A DNA stretch of 64,000 nt from Lutraria lutraria (lineage: Eukaryota > Mollusca > Bivalvia > Venerida > Mactridae). Under the pieces are notes generated by a model. That model worked only from the letters and a program-made list of their open reading frames with translations. It made no database searches and was not told where the DNA came from. The stretch lies in NCBI GenBank assembly GCA_964023205.1, contig OZ026840.1, positions 14,922,454-14,986,453 on the forward strand. The letters are read 5' to 3'. The position numbers and the translations under genes are program-made. Within the stretch, counting starts at the first letter, position 1; each line of letters begins with the position of its first letter. This document shows, piece after piece, positions 48,959 to 59,249 of the stretch.

Positions 48959-50909
48959 TTAGTCGACACTCGCCTCAATATCATCAGCATCTTCATTTGG
49001 GATCATGGACGCCAATTGCATTATAGCGTGGCCAAATTCTGGCCAATCATGTTGTAGATGGCCTACGCCATTGTCTGTTGTTTTCCATGCGCATAGCGAT
49101 GAAATATCTTACTCAGTAATTTTCCCATAGATTGCGTATCAACATAACCAATTAGTACAATAATTATAGGTTTACGAAGGCTATAAGCTTCTTGTAATTC
49201 TGTTTGACACCAATTCTTTGAGCAATAATCTTCAGATACAATAGCTAAGAAGACAGCTGATTCGTTCACGCAGTAAATAATTTTTGTACACAGCGGAAAT
49301 CCAGGGACGAAATGTTTATCCCCGAAACAAACAAGATCGAAGTTTGTCTTAGTTTAATCAGCAATAATGTTGGTAAGTTGTGGATACATATCATTCATAG
49401 CAACTTGTTCATCTTCCGAACAGAATGATAGAAACACAAGAAATCTCCATGGCAACTCGTTATTTTGAATCTGATTAAGTGTTGCATTGAACTTCCGCTT
49501 CCGGCGAACGAACCTTTCACTGATCATATTATTATAATTGTAACTACAATAATGATAACGATAGGCGGCAAAATAAGTGTCAGTAGCTTAATTATTTCTT
49601 TCCTTGAACAGTATTCTTCTGTAGCCGAAACAGCAGACTTGTAAATGTTATATTCTAAGTCGTCTAATGTACACATATACCGCCGTGTATCTGTCAGCAA
49701 GTAAGTCGATGCTGAGACGACATAGTCTGATTGTCACAATTACAAATGTACGGATTCTCACTTAAGTCTGCAAAAAACGATCCGTTCATCCGAAACCTCA
49801 CTTATTCGAATATATTCCGGACATTGATATCAAGTGTACGAATACTATTGTATCTTAAATCCAGAAAAGTTAAACTTCGAAAGTGTTGAATATTGATGTT
49901 AAATGCTGTTATTCGATTGCCTGACAGACGAAGTGTACGGAGTCGAGTATTATTTGAAAAAAGGTTGAATGGTAAATCTGTCAATTGATTGTTGTTCAAA
50001 TTTATAGTCTGCAAATCACACAACTTATAAAACAATTCTCGGAACTCTACTTGATCATTCTTTTGCATCAGGTTAATGTTGTTTTCAGACAAGGAAAGGC
50101 CAAGTGCTCCCTCCGCTAAAAGTTCTCGTGATAAATAACTTATGGACATGCTTGATAGATTAATGACCTTTTGATTTTTGATGAACCAATTTACGACAAG
50201 TCGTGGTCAAACGTAGATAACATTGTTTATGTGTGACTCGATAGAGTTTTACGCATGATTCAAATGATTGACACTCATTTAGATGTGCCAGATCTATTAG
50301 ATTGTACTTTTGGCAATCTGCAATTACATATCTTTCGATCAGTAACAGTAATTAGAACTCCCGAATTTTGTGCTAAATACCAGTTCGTTATGATGGTTTC
50401 TTCGAACGTGATAGTCTCTAAATTGCGAATTCTTGTAGATGTATTTGTGTATAAATTATCGACTGTAGAACTTTGAATTTTAATATCCCTAATGCATGAA
50501 CCTAGTCGAGTTAGGGACATAAGGTCTAAATATTTGATATGAAAATTTCCAAAGCGCACAGAAGTCAAATTTCTTCCTTGGGATAAAATGTCATAGAATT
50601 CGCTCCCTAAATTGTGTTTTTCGTTCGCGACATTGGTGTTCTTCCGTAAACCAATAATCTTTAACCTATTCATGACTCCTGGTTGATTTAATGCGGTTTT
50701 TATTTCTTCAAAACAGTTCATTATGCCTTCAATGAGTAACTTAACAATGTTGTCGTGACCGTAAAATAACCCATTCCCACTGCCGAACGTTGGGCAAATG
50801 CCATCTATGTCTGCCCTCAACCACAAGCTACGAAGCGATGTTAATTTGGCAAATGCCATCTTCTGGTATATATTGATAGTACTGTTTCTGCTAAAGATTG
50901 AAAGAGATG
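48959..50909 (-). pseudogene. Toll-like receptor pseudogene, 3' part (LRRs, membrane segment, TIR)
   Basis: This aligns along nearly its whole length with the intact receptor at 40556-42886 but is broken many times. There is a TAA in the TIR domain (isoleucine codon to stop, near 49354) and a frameshift in the TIR tail near 49075-49090. A one-base deletion lies in the juxtamembrane basic segment (near 49513). About 13 bases are lost in the LRRCT (49710) and a glutamine is replaced by a stop (49804). Deletions near 50196 and 50345 remove about 25-30 bases each. It stops at 50909, where the 8 kb element begins; the 5' end continues at 58965. The damage in both halves of the receptor makes function implausible. 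Confidence 0.93.
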
Positions 50910-50911
50910 TA

Positions 50912-51056
50912 CCCAGCAAACACAGTAACGTTGTGACAACGTTGCGACAACGTTTTGCATAACGTTGTGACAACGTTTGGAATAACGTTGCGACAACGTT
51001 AAAGTGTGGAGTCGTATAAACGTTGCGACAACGTTGTGGCACAACGTTGTGAAACA
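50912..51056. repeat. Left subterminal AACGTT repeats of the 8-kb element
   Basis: At least eight AACGTT cores occur in 145 bases, mostly as GTTGCGACAACGTT or GTTGTGACAACGTT, each of which is itself close to palindromic. The right end carries the matching block. Confidence 0.85.
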
Positions 51057-51071
51057 ACCAAACCAAAACCT

Positions 51072-51145
51072 TCTGTTAAAAGCTCAGTGGTAAGTTGGTT
51101 GCACTTCGGTGCCAGCAATGCGAGTTCGATTCACAGTCTTCACAG
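51072..51145 (+). mobile_element. tRNA-derived SINE head
   Basis: AGCTCAGTGGTAAGTTGG is an A-box-like sequence and GCGAGTTCGATTCACAG a B box, with tRNA-like spacing of about 35 bases. The acceptor stem does not pair, so this is a SINE head or tRNA pseudogene, not a working tRNA. Confidence 0.55.
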
Positions 51146-51966
51146 TTGCTGACATTCAGTGCTGGGTGATATCCTAACTTGGTTTTGTTCACAGCAGTAT
51201 TAGCTTCGACTGGGTGCATTGGAGCTAATGAACCCTGCCATATGCTCAGTTGGAAATCTTTCCATCCACTCCAGGTATCGGCTTTTTTAGATTACTGTAA
51301 ATTACTTAATATCTGTGAGGTCTTATTTTCGTGAATTTTTATCACAACTTTCGCGAGATCTTGAATTTGCAATGAAGCTTATTTTAACTTTAAGTAAGTA
51401 ATGCTGTTTATATTTTACCATATTTTTTATTCGAGACATTAGCCATTCACGAAAATAAAACCCACAGGTATATTTGTCAATTTACAGTATCTAAACAAAT
51501 AAACATTTACCTTTGAAAACACTTGGTTTAAAAATTTAAGCAAATCAAAGTAATATTACTAATACAAATATTTAATTCAATGTTAAATCATATAGTTACC
51601 TAAACCAAGAAATATGCATTTTACAAAAAAGCCATAATTGAGACAAAATGCAAGGCAAACAATAGAACATTGAACTGAATTTTATGATGGCAAGTGTTCC
51701 GAGTTTCAAACAAAAACTTGATTAATAATTCAAGCAAAACAATAGTTATGTACCCTACTTTCCCTACTGAGTCATCTTAATATGGTAAACCAGTAATCCA
51801 TGTTTCAAAACAATAGTTTTTAATCGATACTTTTAGAAAACAATAGCACCACAAGCAGTACCAACTCTTGTTTGTTAAGGGCAATAAGTGCTGCCATTCC
51901 TTTCGTTCATTTAAAGATTTTCTTCAGGTCTAAATCAATTTTGAAGTACATTTTCAGAAAAAGATA

Positions 51967-53080
51967 AACAAGAGGGCCAAGATGGCCCTATATCGCTCAC
52001 ATGTCAATCACTGCTCACTCATTAAAACATTGTTTTGAACCGGTGACCTAGTTTTTGACCCCAGATGACCTCTGTTAGAACTTGTCTTACATATGAATAA
52101 GACAAACATAGTGAAGATCCAATCAAAACCATGAAAACTACAGCATAGACAAGGTTTTCCTAAGATTTGACCTTGTGACCTCGTTTTGACCCCAGATGCC
52201 CTTTGTTCGAATTTGTCTTGCATATCATTAAGACAAACATTCTGACAAGGTTTGGTGAAGATACAATCAAAATTTGACATCTACCGTGTTAATAAGGTTT
52301 TCCTAAGATTTGACCTAGTTTTTTACCCTAGGTGACCCATATTTGAACTTGTCCTTAATATCATTAAGACAAACAATCTGACAAGGTTTGGCAAAGATCC
52401 AATTATTGCCATGACATTTAGAGCTTTTAAAAGATTTTTACATAAGATTTGACCTGATCACCCAGTTATTGACCCCGGCTGACCCATGTTCCACCTTGAC
52501 CCACAAATCATTGAGGTAAACTTTCTGACAAGGTTTGGTGAAGACCCAATCAAAACTGTGACATCTACAGTGTTAACAAAGTTTGCCTAACCTGGTTACC
52601 TAGTTATTGACCCGAGATGACCCATATTTGTACTTGACCGTTATATCATTAAAACAAACAATTTGACAAAGTTTTGTGAAGATCAAATTATAACTGTGAA
52701 ATCTATAGTGTTAACACGGTTTTTCATAAGATTTGACATAGCGACCTAGTTTTTGACCAAAGATGACCCATGTTTGAACTCGTCCAAGATATTATGAAGA
52801 CAAACATTCTGACAAGGTTTCATGATGATCCAATCAAACCAGTGACTTCTAGAGTGATCACAAGGTTTTCCAGCAATTTGCCCTAGTTACCTAGTTTTGG
52901 ACCCCAAATGGCCCAATATCGATCTCATCCGAGATTTTGTCCATATTAACGTTCTGACCCATTTTTGATAAAAATGTGACCTCTAGTGTGTTCACAACAC
53001 AAAGTTTGACGATGCATGACGCCGGACAGAGACTGATCCTAAAAGCTCACCCTGTCACTTTGTGACATGTGAGCTAAAAA
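51967..53080. repeat. 'aacaagagggcc' element with ~145 bp tandem core, nested in the 8-kb element
   Basis: The left end is AACAAGAGGGCCAAGATGGC, CCTATATCGCTCACATG; the right end is CACTTTGTGACATGTGAGCT. About seven diverged core units lie between. Of the copies here, this and 47364 keep both ends best. Confidence 0.7.
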
Positions 53081-53329
53081 ATATAAAAAATATAATACAA
53101 TGTCAAAAATTACATGTATTCACATAGACAATATATTCTATATTATCCCTCCTCCAGAAACGAATGACACCGACCTTGACTTTTTTTACTTTTTGTCTTT
53201 TTTAAGTGACTTATTTTAGTATGCAGTAAGTATATAACAAATTATACACAAGTGACAGTATTTAATTATTTTAAACAATCCAAACATTTGTGGCACACTT
53301 CGCCTTTTGTAAAGTTGGTGAAACTCAGT

Positions 53330-55104
53330 TTAGGATTCTTTTATGTCTTCAATTCCTCCCGGACCTCCAAATCCTCCTGGACTACAGATTCTGTCAAACT
53401 CTTCTGAAATTATTTTAATATAATTCATTTTAAGTATTTCAATGATACAATGATTCTAGGATTAGCACTAATTGATTATTTTTACAACACTTGAACCATC
53501 CTGAATCCTGCTGCAAATCTGAATAGAATCAAATTATGCTGAACTTTTTAGTGCACTACAAAGAACAAAGAGGTAAAGCAAAAGATCATAAAAGCTTAAA
53601 GAAAATTGACATTTTTAAATGAATTAGTAACCACAGTCAGTTTGACCTTCAAACAAGAACTGTTTAATGTTGTAAATTAAGATTTTATTTTTCCATAAGC
53701 AGTAACACTAACCATTTTTCCTGACTTTAGCCCAGAAAAGAAAAGCAAAAGAATAGTAAATATACCTTAAATCCACCTTTGTTGAATGTCACATGTTTCA
53801 AAAAGCTTCCTTGTGGCTGTCTTGTGAGTTTTCATGTGTGCATCTGCAAAAAAGAATTGATGGTATGTTTGTATTTAAAAAGAAAATTTGAATGTGCAAA
53901 AATTTGTCCCCATGTTAGTTTTAGTTTAGGTATGCTTTGTGCACATGTGTGGATGTTCCTGATTTGTACACTTGTTTCTTCAAAACTTTAAATTCTACTA
54001 ATTAAACCACAAACAGGATTAAGAACTATCCGAAACAGCTATTTGAAATAGATTCTGTATCTGAATTTTAGCTTGATAATGTTTTAGATAAAACTACAAA
54101 TTATGAGACTGAAAAAATGGATTGAGAATATACGGCCAATTTTCTTATCTTAATTTTCTTTAAAAAATACTTAAATCAGTCATGCTGATTTAAATAATCA
54201 ATATTAATTTTGAAATTTTTTTTTTTCAATTACCAAATAACCTACCATTTTTTCTTAACAACAACAAACAAACAAGAAACTTATATAATTACTTCATACT
54301 TAAACAGTATAAAGGACAACTTACTTAATATTGATTTGCATATAGCCAGTTCTTCCAACCTCTTCTTCCCTGAGAATCCCTTTCTTTCCTTTACTGACCA
54401 AACCCTGTGAAGCTCATCACTAAACGACATGTGGTGTCAACATCTTTGACATCTAATGTACTATATTATTCATGCTGTAATTTGTAAAAGGGAAACAAAA
54501 TGATTGTTAAAACAATGGTAAAAATGTAGGTCTAACATGTTCTAAAGCAATCATATTCCACATGAGTTGGTTTCATTATGATTAATACACGAGAGAAGAT
54601 TGACAAAAAAGCATGATTCAATAGCTTTCGGACTTGGTTAGTTAAATCAGTTAACTATGTTTGACAAACTAAGTTTTGTCATGCATGTCTAGGTATCTAT
54701 TATCCATATGCATTTGTACCACCTCTCCTGTCCTACTTGGTATGAGGATATATTAAGGTATAAGCCACCTCTCAATGGAAATAGGTCGGATGATTGATAA
54801 ACAAAAATAAAAATCAAGGAACAGCTTTCAGACTTGAATTACATGTCGCTTACTATACATGTATATGTATGTTATTAAAAATGATGTAATAAGTGTATCT
54901 TCATTATATTAGTGAATCTGAAGCACCATCACTTACTGTTTACTTGGTATATTTTTCTATTTGATGTTGGCAACTCTGAAGATGTGCTTGACTGATCAGG
55001 ACACGAAGAGCGACACAGCAGCATGTCGCTTTTTTCTGCCTTTTTACTTTTTTTCCAAAGTGGATAGTTTCCTTCATTGTTTCCGATATGTCCTTTTTTC
55101 TTGT
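53330..55104 (-). CDS. Candidate small spliced gene(s) inside the 8-kb element
   Basis: Exon-like pieces on minus: 55104-54937 (TATAG acceptor, A/GTAAGT donor; KKGHIGNNEGNYPLWKKSKK, then SDMLLCRSSCPDQSSTSSEL); 54430-54325 (ATG start, A/GTAAGT donor; MSFSDELHRVWSVKERKGF, then KKRLEELAICKSIL); 53843-53766 (TTTTTTGCAG acceptor); and 53403-53330 (TTTCAG acceptor; EFDRICSPGGFGGPGGIEDI, stop TAA). The second and last join in phase to a 59-residue product. The third joins in phase to the second but ends in a stop. The first cannot be joined cleanly to the second, so there may be two transcripts or a decayed gene. Composition is unlike AT-noise. No family recognised. Confidence 0.35.
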
Positions 55105-55179
55105 CTATAATGAAAAATATTCTAGTTTTATCAGCATAGATCCATTACAAAAAGAATATTTTGACTAATCTGAGGGCTT

Positions 55180-55620
55180 TTTTTCCTTCTATAGCAGGGG
55201 CCATTAAATTCTTTAAAATCAAAGTGTTCTCTTCCCCTTTTGCAAAAATTATGAGTTATTTTCCCCAAATTTAAGGAAAAAAGCCCCTTCCCCTACCTGT
55301 GAAAATAAGCCGATTCGGTTAGAAAATCTGTCATAGAAATGGCAACTTATAACTTAAAAGTCTTTGTGGCAAGGCTTTTTTAACCTGCTAGTCCTATAGT
55401 CGGCGCTGTTACAAAGTGCCATTCTCTCACTAACATTTATTTTCATATAAAATACAGTTTTCTTCCAGAACTGACCTTACCCAAGGATTTTGTTTCCGTA
55501 TTGAATCCCCCCTTGACCTTGGCAAATTTAACATAAGTTATCAGCTGTCTGATTAAAATTTATTACAATTAATGCATTTTCTATTAGTCTAATGGATCGA
55601 CTTATCGAAAATAAGTGAAA
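55180..55620. other. Non-coding stretch inside the 8-kb element
   Basis: No exon is supported here. The sequence has pyrimidine-rich runs such as TTCCCCTTTTGCAAAAATTATG, but neither strand gives a frame with coding character. Confidence 0.4.
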
Positions 55621-55646
55621 GCACCACATATGTTGGGGAGCTGGTC

Positions 55647-56225
55647 AACTGGTACCCAATGTCAAGTGGTACCCACTATATTTTGGTCAAGTGGTACCCA
55701 ATATGAAGTCAAGTGGTACCCACTATGAAGTCAAATGGTACCCACTTAGTGGTGTTAGAATGTGGACTTTAACTAAGAAAAAGCACTCAGTCTGGTCATA
55801 CATTGATGATTGATAGAAAATAACATATTTTCAATACGAGTCCGAAAGTTATGTTTTTGTCATTGAAAATGTAAGTTACCCACTCACCTAATATGATATT
55901 ATAGTACATATACAATATAATATTTATCATAAATCCAAAACATAATTTTATATAAATATATCCTGATACACCACTAAAATTCAACTAAATCAATGTACCA
56001 CAAAACTTTAATTCGATAAAACATAGATAACAGTTTGTTTGGTAAATTAGCAATTAGGAGTGATAGTTAAATGATACGACAAACTTTTTAAATTAGCAAT
56101 TACTTTTTTAATTTCAACCAGTTATCAATTAAATATAAAATTTGCATAGTGGGTACCACTTGACTTCATAGTGGGTACCACTTGACCAATAAATAGTGGG
56201 TACCACTTGACATTGGGTACCAGTT
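55647..56225. mobile_element. 579-bp MITE with long GGTACC-rich inverted ends
   Basis: Inverted arms of about 76 bases (55647-55722 and 56150-56225) start AACTGGTACCCAATGTCAAG and consist of repeated AAGTGGTACCCA(C/A)TAT units. The AT-rich middle has one chance frame. A clear target duplication is not visible. Confidence 0.85.
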
Positions 56226-56689
56226 CACTGTAATCCATATGTTGTACTGTAATAATAAATAGAGAATGATATTATTAGTTAGTTACAACAACATTTGTTT
56301 GTGTCTATGATTATCTTATTTAAACTGTTAAACACTCACTTATTATGATTTTATAAAAAATATTTATATTGTTTATTCGTCAGACAATGACAGACATTAT
56401 ATAAAACGCATCTTGATTTAATACATTTTTAATTAGATGTTTCATATTTCTATAATACATATGTGGTATGCTTTGCCTATCAAAACTAATGAACTGGTAC
56501 GCTTAGCCCTGTTACGTTCCGGTAGTGGTACGCTTCGTCCGACATTCTTTAAAACCAAGATTTTGTGGCCAAAACAATAAAAAAATACTTACATTGTGCG
56601 TAATGGCCACGATTTTAATGTAAAACACCAGGCACTGGCAGATATGATTCCATTTATCACTCGAAATCCACCAAAAGCTTTTTAAAACT

Positions 56690-56765
56690 AATGTTGTTTC
56701 CAATGTCAGACCACTTCGGCGCGCGCGCGTAGCCGTTAATTTCCAACGGTTAATTTCAAGAATCA
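56690..56765. promoter_or_regulatory. Possible bidirectional promoter inside the 8-kb element
   Basis: A GGCGCGCGCGCGTAGCCG island interrupts AT-rich DNA, followed by TTAATTTCCAACGGTTAATT. An exon-like stretch with an AAT/GTAAGT donor leaves leftwards (minus, near 56594), and an ATG exon with an ACG/GTAAGT donor leaves rightwards (57019-57045). Inferred from arrangement only. Confidence 0.3.
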
Positions 56766-57018
56766 GGAACGGTATATTCGAATTAACGTTTCTTTAAAGT
56801 AAAAAGAAGATACATAGTACCTAAACATACTAAAATATTAAATTCTAATGATGGTATAGTACGTTAAACAACTTAATTTGAAATCAATGAAATAATTACG
56901 GAAAAATATCATTCGAATCTATCGCTGCAATGAAAATAGCTATACATACTACAACAACAAATCTTTAGAAATTATCATCCAATTTTCAGTGATATATACA
57001 TAAATACATGAAGATATT

Positions 57019-57675
57019 ATTGTTTGTAACCACGGTAAGTTCTCTTTATTAACCATATTTATTGATCGGGTGATATAATCTGTTTGTTGAATGATTTCTG
57101 AATGGTCAGATTAAATTTAGATGACCAGTGCAGTGGGTGGGGTAAACCGTAAAATAATATTATTTATTAACAGTCACATTGAGCAGTCTGTGCAATTAAG
57201 GTTTGAAATGTGGTTGCCCCAAACAGAAATTTTAGCTGCTTTTGCTTTGATTTATTAATGAAACCAAAATTTTGGTTGTCCGAATAAAAAAATTGGTTGT
57301 CCTGGACAGGTTAAGATAAGTTTTCTGCATAAAGTATATTGGAGGGCAACCTGTCACAAATTACTAATTCAAAGACTGGTTTCAGTATCTTATAGATGTT
57401 TACTTCATTGTCATGCTGAAATTTAAATATTGTATATCTTGTTTCAGTTTTTAACCTGGCGTAGAAGTTGGCACCAGAGGTCAACAACAAGGAAATTCTT
57501 GAAGAAGCAGAAGAAAACCTTCTTTCACCAAATTATGACCAATGAAGAGCTTCGAAATTTTCAGAGAAACCGAGCCTGTTTCTGGGTTGATACATCAGAT
57601 TTAGAACAAACTCTGCCCAGTCCAGTGGTTAACTACAACATGAACATATCAATAAAGTTGCTCTTACGGCAATAA
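57019..57675 (+). CDS. Candidate two-exon small ORF in the 8-kb element
   Basis: Exon 1 (57019-57045) encodes MKILLFVTT and ends at ACG/GTAAGT. Exon 2 starts after CTTGTTTCAG at 57448 and runs in the same phase to TAA at 57675, giving 84 residues. Exon 2 is basic at first (FLTWRRSWHQRSTTRKFLKK), then reads MTNEELRNFQRNRACFWVD and ends with a hydrophobic-basic tail. AATAAA follows at about 58071. The hydrophobic start could be a signal peptide but is very short. No family recognised; it may be element cargo or a chance join. Confidence 0.35.
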
Positions 57676-58564
57676 CTATATCCCAAATTTGGCCATAGAC
57701 TGATAGAGAGAGCTTTCGTCCATTAAGGAAAATACAAACTGATCACTGGGTAAATCTGTGTAATGACACCAAAAGGAAAATGATGCAGTGATATTATCAA
57801 GGATTGAAGGAGTTTCACCGTTTCATGTATCTGCAAAACAATGCAATTTTGAAAGCAGCTTGAAGTGCCAGTAATTAGTAGGACTAGTAGGAATATTAAA
57901 TGAGTGTTATATATCATAATTAATATTATATAGACAATGTCATGATATTTAAGCATATATAAATTATAATGTGCTGCAGATGACTTGATGCTGCGTTTTT
58001 CAATGTGATTGTGAGGATATTTTGAATATAACATGTTATGTGCTGCTAGAGAGTATGATGTGCATTGATGAATAAATTCTGTTTAACTTACTTTGACTTT
58101 ATTTTATTTGATATACATCATAGGATGCATTTATTCATGTGTGTAAATAGAGGCATTTTTTCATGCATAAAGCGCCATCTCGCACGCAAAAAAACTTATT
58201 TTAACCAAAATCTCACTTAAGAATGACGCTTCTGAAGCAAATCTCAACTTTATTGACAGTCTGAAGATATGGCATACATGTATGAATATCATTATATGTA
58301 TAACATACATATATGAAAAAACGAATACAACATGTACTTTATAGTCCTGATGTATGTACAGAACACAGGTCTACTTTATCCATTAAATATAGAGCAACAA
58401 ACAGTTGAATGTGCTGTTTACTGTCTACAATTAGTGAATTACACATGAAAAAATGTCATTTTGATTAAAATTTGGCAGCACTTAAGGAAAAGGGATTGGA
58501 TCTTGTTTTTGCAGCAATAAAAACGATGCAGAGTAAATTCATAACCATTTTGAATATTTGAATA

Positions 58565-58962
58565 GTTTGCACTGAAATTGGCAACGTTGTCAAAACGTTG
58601 ATATAACGTTACTCTAACAACGTTGCGACTAAAACATTAGTACAACGTTGTGATAACGTTGCTTACTAACGTTTTCACAACGTTACAGCACGGTTGTTAC
58701 ACAACGTTGCAGTCCAACGTTTACACAACGTTGTTCCAACGTTGTAAAAATTTCCAGTTTTAGATAACAATGCTGTATGCATTTTTACAGTGTCTGTTCA
58801 ATACATAAATGCATTGCTTTTATGATACTTTCTCCTACACATTCCAAAATACTGTGTTAAATAGTTGTCAACGTTGCAACAACGTTGTGACAACGTTGTA
58901 AAAAAATACAACCAATACACAACTAAAACACAACGTTGTCATAACGTTGTGTGTTTGCTGGG
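58565..58962. repeat. Right subterminal AACGTT repeats of the 8-kb element
   Basis: About 15 AACGTT cores in 400 bases (for example CAACGTTGCAACAACGTTGT at about 58870), arranged more loosely than at the left end and interrupted by ~120 bases of unrelated sequence at about 58750-58868. Confidence 0.85.
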
Positions 58963-58964
58963 TA

Positions 58965-59245
58965 ACTCGTGTCCAGTTTCCTTGAAACGAAGCCTCTGTT
59001 ATTGAGAAGTTTGACACGAAGGTGTTTACGACTACCATTGTGACACTGCTTTGGAGAACAATTCTGCTTAGACATCCATTTGAACATTCACATATTTGCC
59101 AGTTATCCACATCACAAAACAAAAATTTAGCATCATTTTCAGTGTAACTGCACTCTTCTGAACATTGAGGAAAAGACACAATTTCGCATATAAGGAATTT
59201 CATAACAAGAGCAGTTGCACTATGAAAAAATATTACTTTTCTCAT
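58965..59245 (-). pseudogene. Toll-like receptor pseudogene, 5' part (signal peptide and N-terminal cap)
   Basis: From an ATG at 59243-59245 the frame reads MRKVIFFHSATALVMKFLIC, then FPQCSEECSYTENDAKF and CECSNGCLSRIVLQSS, matching the N terminus of the intact receptor. It stays open to GNWTRV and is then cut by the inserted element at 58962/58963; the rest continues at 50909 and below. The upstream flank (59250-60960) is also shared with the intact gene, so the duplication was genomic, not RNA-mediated. Confidence 0.9.
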
Positions 59246-59249
59246 CCTT

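Larger units (their letters stand above)
50912..58962. mobile_element. 8,051-bp TA-flanked element splitting the Toll-like receptor pseudogene
   Basis: The ends are CCCAGCAAACACAGTAACGT (left) and ACGTTGTGTGTTTGCTGGG (right), inverted copies of each other. TA lies at both borders (50910-50911 and 58963-58964), while the intact paralog has the single uninterrupted GATGTAACTTGCG. Dense AACGTTGTGACAACGTT-type repeats fill the first ~140 and last ~400 bases. The interior holds a SINE, a tandem-core repeat, a GGTACC-rich MITE and short spliced-looking ORFs. No transposase is recognised. Superfamily unknown; a TA target would be compatible with ISL2EU or mariner-like groups. Confidence 0.85.

Noticed and set aside
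50275..51066. 263-codon minus frame spanning receptor sequence and AACGTT repeats
   Set aside because: The frame runs by chance from the pseudogene into the inserted element's end; its first ~50 residues come from transposon repeats.
51072..51145. Possible functional tRNA gene
   Set aside because: A and B boxes are present but the acceptor and anticodon stems do not pair; SINE-derived.
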